From positions 58,198,665 to 58,262,664 of the forward strand of contig OU862906.1 of assembly GCA_917880885.1 (NCBI GenBank): 64,000 nt of DNA, written 5' to 3'. Under the pieces are notes generated by a model, which was not told the DNA's origin, searched no databases, and was given only the letters and a program-made list of their open reading frames with translations. This document shows, one piece after another, positions 33,771 to 44,018 of the stretch. This stretch comes from Limnephilus marmoratus (lineage: Eukaryota > Arthropoda > Insecta > Trichoptera > Limnephilidae). Every line of letters begins with the position of its first letter. Position 1 is the stretch's first letter. A program made the translations under genes and the position numbers.

Positions 33771-33784
33771 GTTTTATAATTTTT

Positions 33785-33957
33785 TTTGAGAAAGTCAAAT
33801 ATTTCCGGATCACGAATAACCTGACAATATTAGAAAGTCTCTTACTACCACCAGTAAGCGGAAAATGTTGCATGTGTCGTGATGGAGGACTTAGCCAGTT
33901 GAAGAATCTAATACGCGACGCCCAGGTGGGACCCAAACGCGATGCCAACTCAGTCAG
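33785..33957 (-). mobile_element. tRNA-derived SINE S1, copy 3, with 14-bp target duplication
   Basis: The minus-strand copy has an A-box region, a weakened B box (GTATTAGATTCTTCAACTGG), the AAGTCCTCCATCACGACACA body and the GTTATTCGTGATCCGGAAAT end. GTTTTATAATTTTT occurs on both sides (33771-33784 and 33958-33971), which fixes its borders and shows retroposition. Confidence 0.85.
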
Positions 33958-34798
33958 GTTTTATAATTTTTCATTTTATATATGTATTTTGGATTTATCG
34001 ACCACCATACTAGGCCCGTGGTTATTTTCCGTGTTATTTTCCGAATGCTAAGGGATCCGATGAATGTCGTAATAGTGTAAAAAGATTGTCGAAATTGTCA
34101 CTTTTATTTTATTTATTATTATCTTTTCTTGCCGTGTATGTTTGAGCGATAGCAATATTTAAAAGTTAAGTTTAAATATTTAAACGTTTCTAATATTAAT
34201 TCGTACCTATGCAGTGGAATCAGATCTGAACAAAGAAGTTTTGTTATTTAACATTCTATGTTAATACACAAGCTTGTTAGGGGTCTTACACTAAATATGT
34301 TTACTAATTTTCAGTTTTTTAATTATATTGTATCATGTGTCATTTACTCGTAAAAGCTTGTTGAACATTTAAATTATTTCGAAAGCGTGTTATATGATAA
34401 GACGTTTTTTGCGATGAATCTAGTTTCTATTCTGTCATCAATCCTTACACCAAGATTTTTTTACTTACGATCTTGCGAAACATTAATCCACGATTATTAT
34501 ATTTACACCAGTAAAACAACACGGACAAAGCTAAACGGTGTTTTAGTTATACATTGAATAAATACAGTACAAGTTCAGATTCCATTTGGTACTAGCGCTC
34601 TTTTTAGAGTGAGTTGCCTGCTTCAAAAAAATAAAAAAAATGAAAATTATATTTAACTGTGCTCCGAAAGAGCTGGCAACGTCGCGTTTTGGCAGATTGG
34701 CACATTAAATTCCCGTCTTGGAAAAGTGAAGTTATTTCGGAAAAAAATATTTTTAATGGACTGTTACCGCGTGAAGTACTTAAATAATAATTTCATCG

Positions 34799-34950
34799 GA
34801 CCGGTCAATGGCTGAGTGGAGTTTGGGTCCGACACGGGCGCGGGCGTCGCCACATGCAACATTTTCCGCTTACTGTGGTGGTTATTAGATTTGTTGGATT
34901 ATTCGTAACCCAGGAATGTTTGTCTTTCTTTAAAAAATAAAGAAAAACAA
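34799..34950 (+). mobile_element. tRNA-derived SINE S1, copy 4, B box deleted
   Basis: It begins GACCGGTCAATGGCTGAGTG and ends GGAATGTTTGTCTTTCTTTA with an A-rich tail. The B-box region and the following body part are missing (GGGCGTCGCCACATGCAACA joins head to body). It could not be transcribed from a complete internal promoter. Confidence 0.75.
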
Positions 34951-36579
34951 ATAAAATTATATGAAAACGATGTTTTCTGATAACACTAATAACATAACCG
35001 AGTTACGCGCATATATATAAATTTATATCCTAGAAATCAAAGCTTATCTTTCGCAAACAATCAATAATGCAATTTTTAGTTGGGTTTATTCTGGGAATTA
35101 TCATAATACTCGTATTTGTGCAGTAAAGGTGTTTGTGGTTTTAGTATTCAACCTTTTTCATGTTTAAAATTAAATATTGAAATTTATAAATATTGAAGTA
35201 GGTACATTTCGAATACAAATATCTGATAGGTTACTATCTAATTTTTAAAATGGCTTTTGTTTTTACGACTTCTTCAAAGAATATTCGTATAAAACACATT
35301 AAAAATATCTTGGAAATATTCCGAAAGTCGACGAGAATTTTTAATTTTATACATCGGTTAAACATCACTCTTTGGCTATATAAACAATATATCTTTCCAT
35401 GAACTTTTAGGTTAGTTTCCATTAGTAAGGTTTTTACATATATGGTATTTATCAAATACTCTTATATAAAATATTCACCACGTTTATTCGAAAGACTGAA
35501 AGTAAATTATTCCTCAGTGGCAGTAAAAATACTTGTGCCACGCAAATAACGTAATGAAGTGTAAAAGCGAGTAGTTAATGACATGTAATAATGCTTTAAT
35601 AAAATTGAGACAAAATCCACGTATCTGCCCTGTATAGTAACTACGTACGAACAACGAATTGGTAGAAGAAGGAGGTGGTAATCTCACAAATAAATTCTAC
35701 GTATTTTTTAAAGGCTTTTTGGATGATTAAATTTGCTTAACGCCTTTCAGGCGCGTATATATTTAAGCGATAATGACTTTTATTTTTGTACCTGGTTCTT
35801 ATGATAAATTCAATCCTCTTTGAGACTTCTCTAACGACCGAATATATCCACTTGATGACGATAGTAAACTACTAAAATTGGTCGTTATAAACAAGAGTGT
35901 TAACCTAGCTGAAAATAAATAATGACATTTTTCTTATTCCCACTTAAAATGGCGAAGTCTTGAAAAAATGCAAACGTGCGGTTTTTATGTGAAATAAAAA
36001 TTGGAATACTGTTTGTCGAAAGACGGATAACAATAATGTGAATTTAATTGGGAAACCTCAATACAGCTCTTCAAATTGGTCTTTCGGAAATGATTAATTT
36101 TTATCGTTTGCTTTTGCACAATATTTTACTCTAAAACCTTCTATAACCGGTGACCGGACAATTCAACAATGTGCAACTTCATCGCCTCCTTTGAAGATTA
36201 TTAAAAGTGAAGCAAAAAAATTGTTAAGTGGGTTATGTTAGGTTAGGTTACGTGCAATTTTTTTGTTGTTGTTTCATAACCTTTAATGACTTTTTAACGG
36301 TGTGTTGAAATGCCACTTTGATAAGTTGTCTTGGAACCATTATATCCAATGTCCATGTAACGTTTTTTGAATAGAGTTTTAACATGAAAATGTATGAAAA
36401 TCAGTGTAATCGTGCTGTTTACACTGAACAGATAACATAATTAAAAATGTCATCAATGTAGATTTGAATAGAACCAATGTCGCCACAGATTTAGTACTAT
36501 TCTAGCTCATTTAGCCCACGCGCTCTGTATCTCTTAAGTCTCTCCATCTATACTCTCATACTATGTATATGGTAAATCA
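34951..36579. other. AT-rich stretch without a gene
   Basis: No supportable gene or repeat. A short GTTAGGTTAGGTTA string at about 36238 resembles insect telomeric repeats but is too short to mean more. Confidence 0.4.
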
Positions 36580-36672
36580 GGCAAACCCTCCACACAGCAT
36601 CCCCAAAGATGACATAGGCCCTGAGGGAAATTGTTTTCCTCAGGGCCTCCTGTGTGGAGCTCATGTAAAAAA
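36580..36672 (+). repeat. Repeat R3, tail copy with clear hairpin
   Basis: CTCCACACAGCATCCCCAAA leads into AGGCCCTGAGG and CCTCAGGGCCT, then CTGTGTGGAG, so both an inner and an outer stem form (CTCCACACAG with CTGTGTGGAG). TCATGTAAAAAAAAA follows. It is the best-formed example of the R3 terminal structure. Confidence 0.65.
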
Positions 36673-37236
36673 AAAGAAAAAAAGCCCACACATATTATGA
36701 GAGGATAACTGTCGTGTGAGGCTTGCATTACACTGCCTTACAACGAATATTGCCATTTCAGTTGATCGAAATGAAAATTTCGTGGTGATGAATAAATGCA
36801 TTTGAAATATAAGCAAGGCATGGTCAGGGTTTTGGATAAAAAAAATACACACACACCGCTTTTCTTGTGCTCTTTTTTATTCTATGCCATTGATAAAATG
36901 CAATAATTATTGTCAGATGATTGAAATATGCTTGTGCGAGTTTATGTCTTACTTTCGACAGCAATTATTACAGGAGGGAAAATCGTCATCAATTAGCATA
37001 CTAATTTTGGTTATTTGTGCTTGGTTATTTGTATTTGTTTGTTTGGTTGTTTGTCCCTGTAATTTTTTAATTTTTTTTTTATTTGAATTCCTCACAAGAG
37101 TCCCAACTGCTCCCGTCTGGAGCCAATGAGATTATGGCATCCCCAATTGGGGTACGTTGAAGCTTAGTAGGAAGGAGAAGGGGAAGCGGATGGTGGGTAA
37201 GTGCCTGGCCATTCAGATCTGATCACCAAACACGGC

Positions 37237-37978
37237 ATGCCGGGTGAGAAACGACATCATCGTGCAAGGGTATTTCGCTTTTTTGCAGCGCCTTCTTGTA
37301 TTCCCTCAGTGTTGCAATCTCTCGCCTGATATTTGGCGGGGTTATATTTGCAAGTACGGGGAGCCAAGGAAGAGGAGTCGATTTTAAGGTTCCGCTGATG
37401 GTTCGCATTGTGGCATTAAGCTGAACGTCGACCATGGAAGTGTGGGTGCTTCTGGGCCATACTGGAGCACAGTATTCAGCTGCTGAGAAAACCAGGGCAA
37501 TGGATGCCGTTCTGAGCGTGTTGGCGTCGCATCCCCGGCTAGTACCAGCCAGCTTATTGACTAAGTTTAGTCTTGTCCCGGTTTTTTTGCCCACTGTTTC
37601 CATGTGTTTCCGGTAATTCAGGCTCCTGTCCAAAGTTACTCCAAGATAGCGGGGATGGGGGTCATGGTAAATATTTTTTCCATCAAACTGAACACAGAGT
37701 TTTGCGTTTGCCTGTGAATTACTGAGATGGAAAGCTGTCACAACTGTTTTCGACCCATTTGGCTTTAGTCGCCAATTGAGGAAAAATTCTTCCATAGCCT
37801 TGAGGTCAGAATTAAGGATCTCTTCTGCTGCATTGAGGGTTTTGGCTTGGACTGTGATGGCGAAGTCATCTGCGTAAGCAAATTTTCTGCCTTCAGTGTG
37901 AGGAAGATCTCGAGTATAGATATTGAAGAATGATAGGGCCAGCACTGAGCCTTGGGCAAGGCCATTATTCAGGTGCAT
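37237..37978 (-). pseudogene. LINE reverse transcriptase (inverted half)
   Basis: About 247 codons are open. The order is NGLAQGSVLALSFFNIYTRD, KFAYADDFAITVQAK (catalytic YADD), a thumb with PRYLGVTLDRSLNYRKHM, KLAGTSRGCDANTLRTA, EYCAPVW and MRTISGTLKSTPLPWLPVLA. This order is normal for a jockey/CR1-like RT from motif B onward. The fingers and endonuclease are missing. The frame is intact from 37978 to the border, so the insertion is relatively young. The C-terminal continuation lies on the other strand. Confidence 0.92.
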
Positions 37979-37984
37979 TTTTTT

Positions 37985-38395
37985 TGCTTTTTAGCCCTCC
38001 TAGAAAAACTCTGAAAGTACGGCCAGTTAGTAGTTGCTCAGAAGATAGGTGGAAGCTTGAGTGGCAATCAGCCAACGTCAAAAACGCCCACCTCGTGCAA
38101 GACCCCACTGAGAGACAGCCTGGGTTCTCATTGCCTCGCAAACTCTGGACTGCCATCAATAGGATAAGGTGCTCCCATAGCCGTTGTGCTCACATGATGC
38201 ATAGATGGGGCCTTAAAGAGTCGGCGACGTGTGAATGCGGTGCGGTGCAGACCACCGAACATGTTGGCAACGAATGCCCGCTCCATTCATTCCCCGGCGG
38301 GATTGATGAGGTCCACAGGGCAACGCCTGCAGGCGTTACTCTGTGGACCTCATGAGGCCCTAGACTGGCTCGCAGATCTAGATGTCCCCCTCTGA
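37985..38395 (+). pseudogene. LINE ORF2 C-terminal segment (sense half)
   Basis: The frame reads WKLEWQSANVKNAHLVQDPT, PGFSLPRKLWTAINRIRCSH, then RWGLKESATCECGAVQTTEH and a VGNECPLHSFPGG stretch. The C-x-C-G...H...C arrangement is typical of the C-terminal zinc knuckle of such ORF2 proteins. After an apparent 20-odd base inverted duplication the original end HEALDWLADLDVPL and stop (38393-38395) follow in a shifted frame. Confidence 0.82.
38307..38355. repeat. Near-perfect palindrome inside LINE coding sequence
   Basis: ATGAGGTCCACAG with AACGCC, a TGCA centre, then GGCGTT with CTGTGGACCTCAT, forms arms of about 23 bp with two mismatches. It disrupts the expected join between HRATP and EALDWL. 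Confidence 0.7.
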
Positions 38396-38944
38396 CCCCC
38401 CACCATTCGAAAGAAGAAGAAAAACCAAACACGGCTAAAGCCATTTGAAACAAAGACTCAATAGGCCACTTGCATCACATTTTTTTATTTTTTTTTCCGG
38501 TTTAGGCAAATATTCTAAGACATTCTGTATTTTTTTTTTTTTTAATCGTATTTTTGAAACCCTGGGGATTTTTTTAAAATTTCAATCCGAAAAATCAGAC
38601 CATTTTTTATAAACCGGAAATACGGGACATAATTTTATAGGTGTGAAAAAACGATAATTACATAGCCGAAAATCATTTTAAAAAAAAAGAACGTTTTCCA
38701 CACGAATGGCACAGGAGAATAACGAGGCATACCAAAAATATTACATCTCATAAATATTTTTTTCCTTGATCCATCTTGTTGATCATAAATCATTATATTG
38801 TACAGCGTATATATTACTAAATTCAATGTAATATACTTGTGCTTGTAAATTGTAATAATAATAAGAATATTATAAAATTTTATTTTGTTAAAATCAGCAC
38901 CATAATCATTATACCTCTAAAACACGTACCAACATCTTCTTCAC

Positions 38945-38995
38945 GTTCTGAAGAGAACCCCGTACATCTAAAATGTACGGGGTTCTCTTCAGAAC
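38945..38995. repeat. Perfect 23-bp hairpin with 5-base loop
   Basis: GTTCTGAAGAGAACCCC with GTACAT (38945-38967), loop CTAAA, then the exact complement (38973-38995). A transcript would fold into a stable stem. No tail or duplication marks it as a separate insertion. Confidence 0.85.
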
Positions 38996-39187
38996 ATCTG
39001 TCAAAAAGTGAAATCAAATGATAAGTTCGCAGAGAACAAACAATAAATCTAGTGAACGAATTCAAAAATTCGCCTGAAATCAAAGTGATGCCATATAAAA
39101 AAAATAAATCAGTGTGGAATTTTTTTAAATTAATAGGAACATTTTCGGAGAAGGGACATTTTCATGTAGTGACGTCATGAGCCCAAA

Positions 39188-39310
39188 TAATGGATTTATT
39201 TATTTAAAAATAAAAACAACTGTACATTTCTAAACAATTTTACTAACATTTTCTTAATCTTAGTAAAAAGTTCTATCCACATGATTTTTTCCAAGTCGTT
39301 ATGAAATCCA
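39188..39310 (-). mobile_element. LINE 3' end fragment inside the 860-bp element
   Basis: On the minus strand TTTTACTAA (complement of 39260-39268) pairs with TTAGTAAAA (complement of 39238-39246). GTACAGTTGTTTTTATTTTT and AAATAAATAAAT follow, the same tail as at 56632-56670. No coding part is left. Confidence 0.5.
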
Positions 39311-39424
39311 TGCAAGTGGCCTATTCTGAATTGTGGTCTTACACCAGGGCGATACTAAGAGTAACTTCCACCCTGGAATGTGCGAAAAATATATCTGCTA
39401 TATATTATTTTAAATGAATTAGTT

Positions 39425-39668
39425 GTGAAATTTTGAGAATGGTTTTTGGTGGTACTCCTGCTTTCAAATATGCATGAGCAAGACGGCAGATGCATGGTAT
39501 AAAAGGTGATGTTTGTTATTACTCACTCTCCTTTAGCTAGCTCATAGCTGTACAACACATACGTGTCCTAATTGTGCAAATATATGCATACTCGTCCTCG
39601 CGCGTTATTATTAAGATCAAGTAAAGATCCTCATCATCCGCCTACGCCATAAAATATCAGTATTACAG
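39425..39668 (+). promoter_or_regulatory. Possible 5' LTR of the Ty3/gypsy element
   Basis: The stretch begins TGTGAAATTTTGAG and ends ATTACA. It contains a TATA box, TATAAAAGG (39498-39506), and is followed by TAGCGCAGCCAATACGG, which could be a primer-binding site. It lies about 560 bp before the protease remnant. No second LTR was found beyond 49700, so the call is tentative. Confidence 0.32.
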
Positions 39669-39794
39669 TAGCGCAGCCAATACGGAATCGTAAATCATCG
39701 ACTACAAGAATTGACGCGTAAAATTGCACGCGAAGAACACGCGAGTTAAAATAAATGTTTTAACATAGTATTTCGGGTCGGTAAAAAAAGCCAG

Positions 39795-40084
39795 ACCAAA
39801 ATTAAGTCTTCACTGGAAGGAGTGAAGAAGAAGAACACTGGAGCCAGCCCAACTTCTCGAAAGGGGAATACATCACTGGAGGGTCCAGGGACTTCAAGAG
39901 CGGCAGCATCTCCGAGGGTCACAGGATCGGGGTGTCCAGGTCACAATACAGGCCTGGAGGGAGCCATCAGCAGCAAAAAAGGGTCAAGGATTGGTGTCAC
40001 CAGGTCGTAGGAGCGGGGCCATCTTCACCAAGGGTTAAGGAGCGGTTTCCTGGGAGGGTCAAGGGAGCAGATTGGAGAGTACCA
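39795..40084 (+). pseudogene. Possible 5' coding part of the gypsy element
   Basis: An open frame reads KKKNTGASPTSRKGNTSLEG, then GPGTSRAAASPRVTGSG, and stops at 40010. It is low in complexity and basic, as gag leaders often are, and lies between the possible LTR and the protease. No gag domain is seen; a shared origin is inference from position. Confidence 0.28.
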
Positions 40085-40205
40085 TCTGGGCAGGGGGGGG
40101 AGGGTGGAGGGAGGGCGGTGAGAGGGGGGGAGGTGGAGGAGGTGGAGGAGGCAGAGTGGGAACCCCCCTTACACCATGCGAGCGAAGCCGCGGGAAAAAG
40201 CTAGT
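40085..40205 (+). mobile_element. Helitron-like 3' end fragment
   Basis: A G-rich polypurine tract, GAGTGGGAACCCCCC, CATGCGAGCGAAGCCGCGGG and AAAAAGCTAGTA repeat the 3' end at 4960-5045. The CTAGT lies at 40201-40205. The 5' part was not found; the piece sits inside the gypsy element. Confidence 0.62.
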
Positions 40206-40229
40206 ATTTTATAGAAATTTCACTAGACG

Positions 40230-40889
40230 GGATTAGAGATAAATTCATGTTGGATTCTGGGGCAAATTGTAGCATAATTGACAAAGATTGTTGTTTGAGT
40301 AAATTTAGTAGATAGTAATAAGTTAGTGCACGAAAACATTAGCTAACGGGGTTTTGACAATACGCTCATCAAAGTAATAGGCACGTTTATTTCGCAGGTA
40401 GAGTTTAACGGCCAATGTCACCAATTAAAAAAATATTGTCGTAGGTAACTCTACTATATCCATTTTAGGTCGGGATTTCATGGAACTTTATAGCTTAGGA
40501 ATTACTGGGATCGTAAATTGTGTTAAGCGAAATACATTAAAAGAGTAAAAAAAAATCCGGAAGTTTTTACGGATAAACTAGGCAAGTTTAATAAATATGA
40601 AGTGAATTTAAAGCTGAAAGATACCGCCGCTCCGGTATTTCGAAATAATATAATCATTCTGTTCGCTTTGAAAGAAAACGTCAAAGTGGAGTTAAATGCT
40701 TTACTCTCAGATGGAATAATAGAACCGATTCAATATAGTGAGTTTGCGAGTCCGATCGTATCAGTGATTAAGAAAAATGGTAGCATTAGGATGTCTGGTT
40801 ATTACAAGTCAACAGTGAATAATCAGCTGTTAGTTGACAAGTACCCGTCGCGTCGCCTAGGATTAAAGAACTGTGTAATAATTTGACTC
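40230..40889 (+). pseudogene. Ty3/gypsy protease and start of reverse transcriptase
   Basis: FMLDSGANCSIIDK (about 40250) has the D-S-G active site of a retropepsin, and ILGRDFMELYSLGI follows at about 40460. The RT start reads APVFRNNIIILFALKENVKV, GIIEPIQYSEFASPIVSVIK and KKNGSIRMSGYYKSTVNNQL, then DKYPS. This is the fingers region of a Ty3/gypsy RT. Stops and frameshifts occur at 40312 and after 40850. Near 40889 (KELCNNL) the sequence leaves the element; the next expected residues (GGKVFAKIDLKSAYY-like) are found at 45955. Confidence 0.85.
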
Positions 40890-41380
40890 TTACCCACTTA
40901 ATTAATTTTCCTTTTCTTTTAAAATGTGATTTTATTGTTTCTTTCCTTCTACATCGTTCGTAGGCTCTGCAACGAAAGCTCTGTACGTAGAGTTCATCTC
41001 CCATTCGTATTCATAGCCTTGTAGTTCCGTCGCCCAAACTCCTCTCTCCTTCGTTCCCTTGGCAAAGCCTCGACACCCCTTTACGTAATACGTTTTAGGT
41101 ATACGTGGCGAGATGCTCTCAATTAATCAACTTGTAATTAACCCCTTAACGTTGTGTTATTTTTTTGTTTTAAAGGTTTGATATGGTTAATCCAGTTTAA
41201 TTAATAATTTTTTTGTGGTAAACCCTTTGTTCTTTTAGGTATGGCGTGTTACAATTCGCTAGGGCTCGATTTACAATGACTGACACTAGCTAACTTGAAA
41301 ATAACTGATTCTACCGTTCATGCAACTTTCTCCCCTATTAACGTCCGTCTTACACTTGTTTGTTGATGATTAATTCTTTT

Positions 41381-41500
41381 GAATTAACCCGCGTCATCCC
41401 ACCTAGTACCTAGTACATAAATATACCTTTATACAGTGAATTAACCCGCGTCATCCTCCCTAGTACCTAGTACATAAATATACCTTTACACAGTGAATTA
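41381..41500 (+). repeat. 57-bp tandem repeat, two units
   Basis: Units start at GAATTAACCCGCGTCATCC (41381 and 41438), and the start of a third follows at 41495. Each contains CCTAGTACCTAGTACATAAA, which itself has a 7-bp direct repeat. Confidence 0.88.
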
Positions 41501-42733
41501 GGAAGATCCTACCTTTAGTGAAACGCGGCGAATCCTCAGCTATCCTCGGGATGCTAACATATAAAATAATTTGACATTTATACTCTAATTACGAAATTAC
41601 AATCAAAATTCAATCAAAACAGGCCCGGGGTGCAGAAATTCTACAGTCACAGTTGTAAGTGAAGTTTGTTAGTTAGTTTTGAGTTTAAGTAGGTATTTTT
41701 GGGAGATTATTAGGGATTGACATGAAACAAAATATGTCTTGCTACAATTGGGCTCCTCCATTTCCGCAACTGACTTGGTGAGGTTCAATTAAAACCGCCG
41801 GGTCAATCCCCAATTCCAACTCCTCCAGAGAATATTTTGATGGTCGCAAGCGACGAATGTAAAATCGACATGTTTTGCTTCCTGTCGGGAAAGGGTTTGA
41901 TGTGTGTTTCTGGTTTGGAGGGTGATAATGGGAGTGTTCTCAACCAATACGCCGCTAAATTATAGTGGTGATACTGCTACTGTTGTTTGATGAAATGCCA
42001 TCACATATCGCTTGATGTGAGAATCTGCTTCGATTTATGGTGTGGTAGCCGCCGTCCGGAAGTATTCAGGGATGCGTGGATGGCACGAGGTTTTAGGTCG
42101 TGACATCCTCTAAGCTGAGTTGATGATGATGATGTCTTTCAGCATGTCAATGACTAGAGTCCCATGCACTCCTATAGCACTGAACATGAACATTAAACCG
42201 AAGTGGATTAGACAAACGGCAATGTCAGGAGGTCGGTGGAGCCGCTCCCCCCTCTGATCTCGCGAAGTTTGAATTTAGTAAAGGTGGATTTTGATGTCAT
42301 CGGCCCTCGCCTCTGCAGTCACACAGCTCCTCAACAGTCCCGTTCTCCGTTCAGCACACCGCCTCGAACCAGTAGAAATGATGCTTACGTTTTCCTAGGC
42401 ACGTTATAAACATGCGTCTGCCTTCAGCCGCGGTGAACATCGGTATTTGATTTGAATGAAAATACCTCCCCTTGCATGACGGAAGCAGGCGTGACGGGGT
42501 TGGGTACCCATGTAGCGTTTCACGGACATCCGCCCTACGATAGGTGATATCCCAAGCTCATCTCAAATATCAGCTCGGAGAAGGAATGTCAAACTTGGCA
42601 TCCAGGGCGCTGGGTCCAGGAATGAATGGCACCGGGGCGTGAATCCAGTTCTAAATCTTCCATTCCTTACTTTCCCCCGCTACGTTTTCGTCCAAAGTAC
42701 ATTCCCAACCTGATGCTGGATGATGCCCTAATT

Positions 42734-43123
42734 CTAATTTTGGGGAAGATTATGAAAATTTATCCGGTTTCCGACAAAGAGCCGCCGATCGATTGCTAAA
42801 ACAACTCTGTATGTCATGTTCTCTTCGTTCCGCTGACAAGGTAGCTCCCCACGAGCGTAATCAAAGGGTAGTGAAGCCAACGCGAATTTTGTCACTTCTT
42901 TTCCTTCATTACGGAGGTAGCCCGGCCAGATCGTTATCTCCGTCCTGTATTTAATTGGCCTCCCGCGACAGCGACTCTTATCAGCTGATACCTCTGAAGG
43001 GGGCTGAAGGGGGGGTTGTGGGAGCACGTCCTTTGCCTTCCAGACGTCCCCCAATGCCTTTATGACGATACATGTGATAGCATATACGTCGACATCATGA
43101 AAGGGCTCCTGCCTCGCTCTCAA
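42734..43123 (-). CDS. Unassigned 129-codon open frame
   Basis: The longest frame of the 5-kb insertion. It contains no motif I recognise, is rich in Arg and Lys and has no membrane segment. It may simply reflect local GC content, since no start context or neighbour supports it. It is listed because nothing else accounts for this GC-richer segment. Confidence 0.12.
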   Translation of the reverse strand: MRARQEPFHDVDVYAITCIVIKALGDVWKAKDVLPQPPLQPPSEVSADKSRCRGRPIKYRTEITIWPGYLRNEGKEVTKFALASLPFDYARGELPCQRNEENMTYRVVLAIDRRLFVGNRINFHNLPQN

Positions 43124-44018
43124 CTGCTTCAGGGCCGTCCAGAGACACAGGTTTCCAAGTCTCCATCACAAAGGATTCCAATTTAATTGGACTAAGTTCG
43201 TACCATCGCTTGCTTTGCCTCCACATTTGGGAAATAGTGTAGCCCACCGGCATCTCGTTCACTTCGCCCACAGATCATAACTGCATAAAATGCAACCTAT
43301 AATCATGGAATAGGGAAGCTTAACTCATAATTACTCCAGCAAACGCCAGTTCCAGCGTCGTAACTCGTTCGGTTAAATTTGAAAGAAGGAAATTTGGCTG
43401 AAAACTGGCGGTCTCGTTCAATCGCAAATACTAAAGATTTGAGCTAAAATGGGAATTTCAAATAATATATACCTAATCGTAAAGTACTATATACCTAATC
43501 GTAAGGTACTTCCAAGTGTGCGTTTCAACGAAGTCAAAAGCTAGCTTATGTAGGCCTCTACATAACAGTTTTCTTGAGATTCCTAAAGTTTGAGGTAAAA
43601 GGTGTCGGTTTTTTTATTATTTTGGGATTGGGAATTCTATTGTTTAAAATTTGTTAATAACCATGCAATAAATCTGTTTACCAAACCGCTATACCTAGTA
43701 CGTACCTTGCCTAACAAATATCTTCAATTTCTGAGTAAATTCTAAAGTATTTTTTGAGAATAGGTATTCCTAATGTAATGTAATTTATTATATCCAACTA
43801 AACCCCCAACATAGTCTTCCCGATGCAATGTCTCGCAACGCAATCGTAGGATACATAACTATCTCTTGTCCGTTAAAATTGACAAAACATACCCAAAAGA
43901 CCTCCTTAGCACCGTTGTTATTTCAAACTCGATAGATCGAAAAGTAGCGACGCCAAAACGGAGAGAAAACACGTACTTCCATAGGATTCAGTCTGCCGGA
44001 GAATGAGGCACTTCAGTC

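Larger units (their letters stand above)
37237..38423 (+). mobile_element. 5'-inverted LINE insertion with 12-bp target duplication
   Basis: The insertion is bounded by ACCAAACACGGC at 37225-37236 and 38424-38435. Its left half (37237-37978) holds the RT on the minus strand and its right half (about 37985-38395) holds the C-terminal part on the plus strand, followed by an AGAAGAAGAAAA tail. The RT's 3' end lies at the outer left border and its 5' end meets the start of the C-terminal segment, the arrangement made by twin priming. Confidence 0.88.
38463..39322. mobile_element. 860-bp nonautonomous DNA element with AT target duplication
   Basis: Ends AGGCCACTTGCAT and ATGCAAGTGGCCT are inverted copies. 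R1 copies a and c read TCAATTCTGAAT without interruption; here TCA-AT and AT-TCTGAAT flank the element, so AT is duplicated (38461-38462, 39323-39324). A 2-bp AT duplication occurs in ISL2EU-type elements, but the family cannot be fixed. T-rich sequence, a 23-bp hairpin and a LINE tail lie inside; no transposase is visible. Confidence 0.72.
37087..39400 (+). repeat. Interspersed repeat R1, copy b, split by two insertions
   Basis: R1 sequence runs from CCTCACAAGAGTCCC to ACCAAACACGGC (37236), resumes at 38424 and runs to 38462. It resumes again after the AT at 39323-39324 with TCTGAATTGTGG and TGGAATGTGCGAAAAATA. Copies a (19190) and c (54455) are continuous across both points. It therefore hosts a LINE and an 860-bp DNA element, inserted independently. 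Confidence 0.85.

Noticed and set aside
33674..34051. 125-codon plus-strand open frame
   Set aside because: Half of it is the complement of SINE S1 copy 3.
36238..36252. Telomere-like TTAGG repeats
   Set aside because: Fewer than three units, as occurs by chance in insect DNA.
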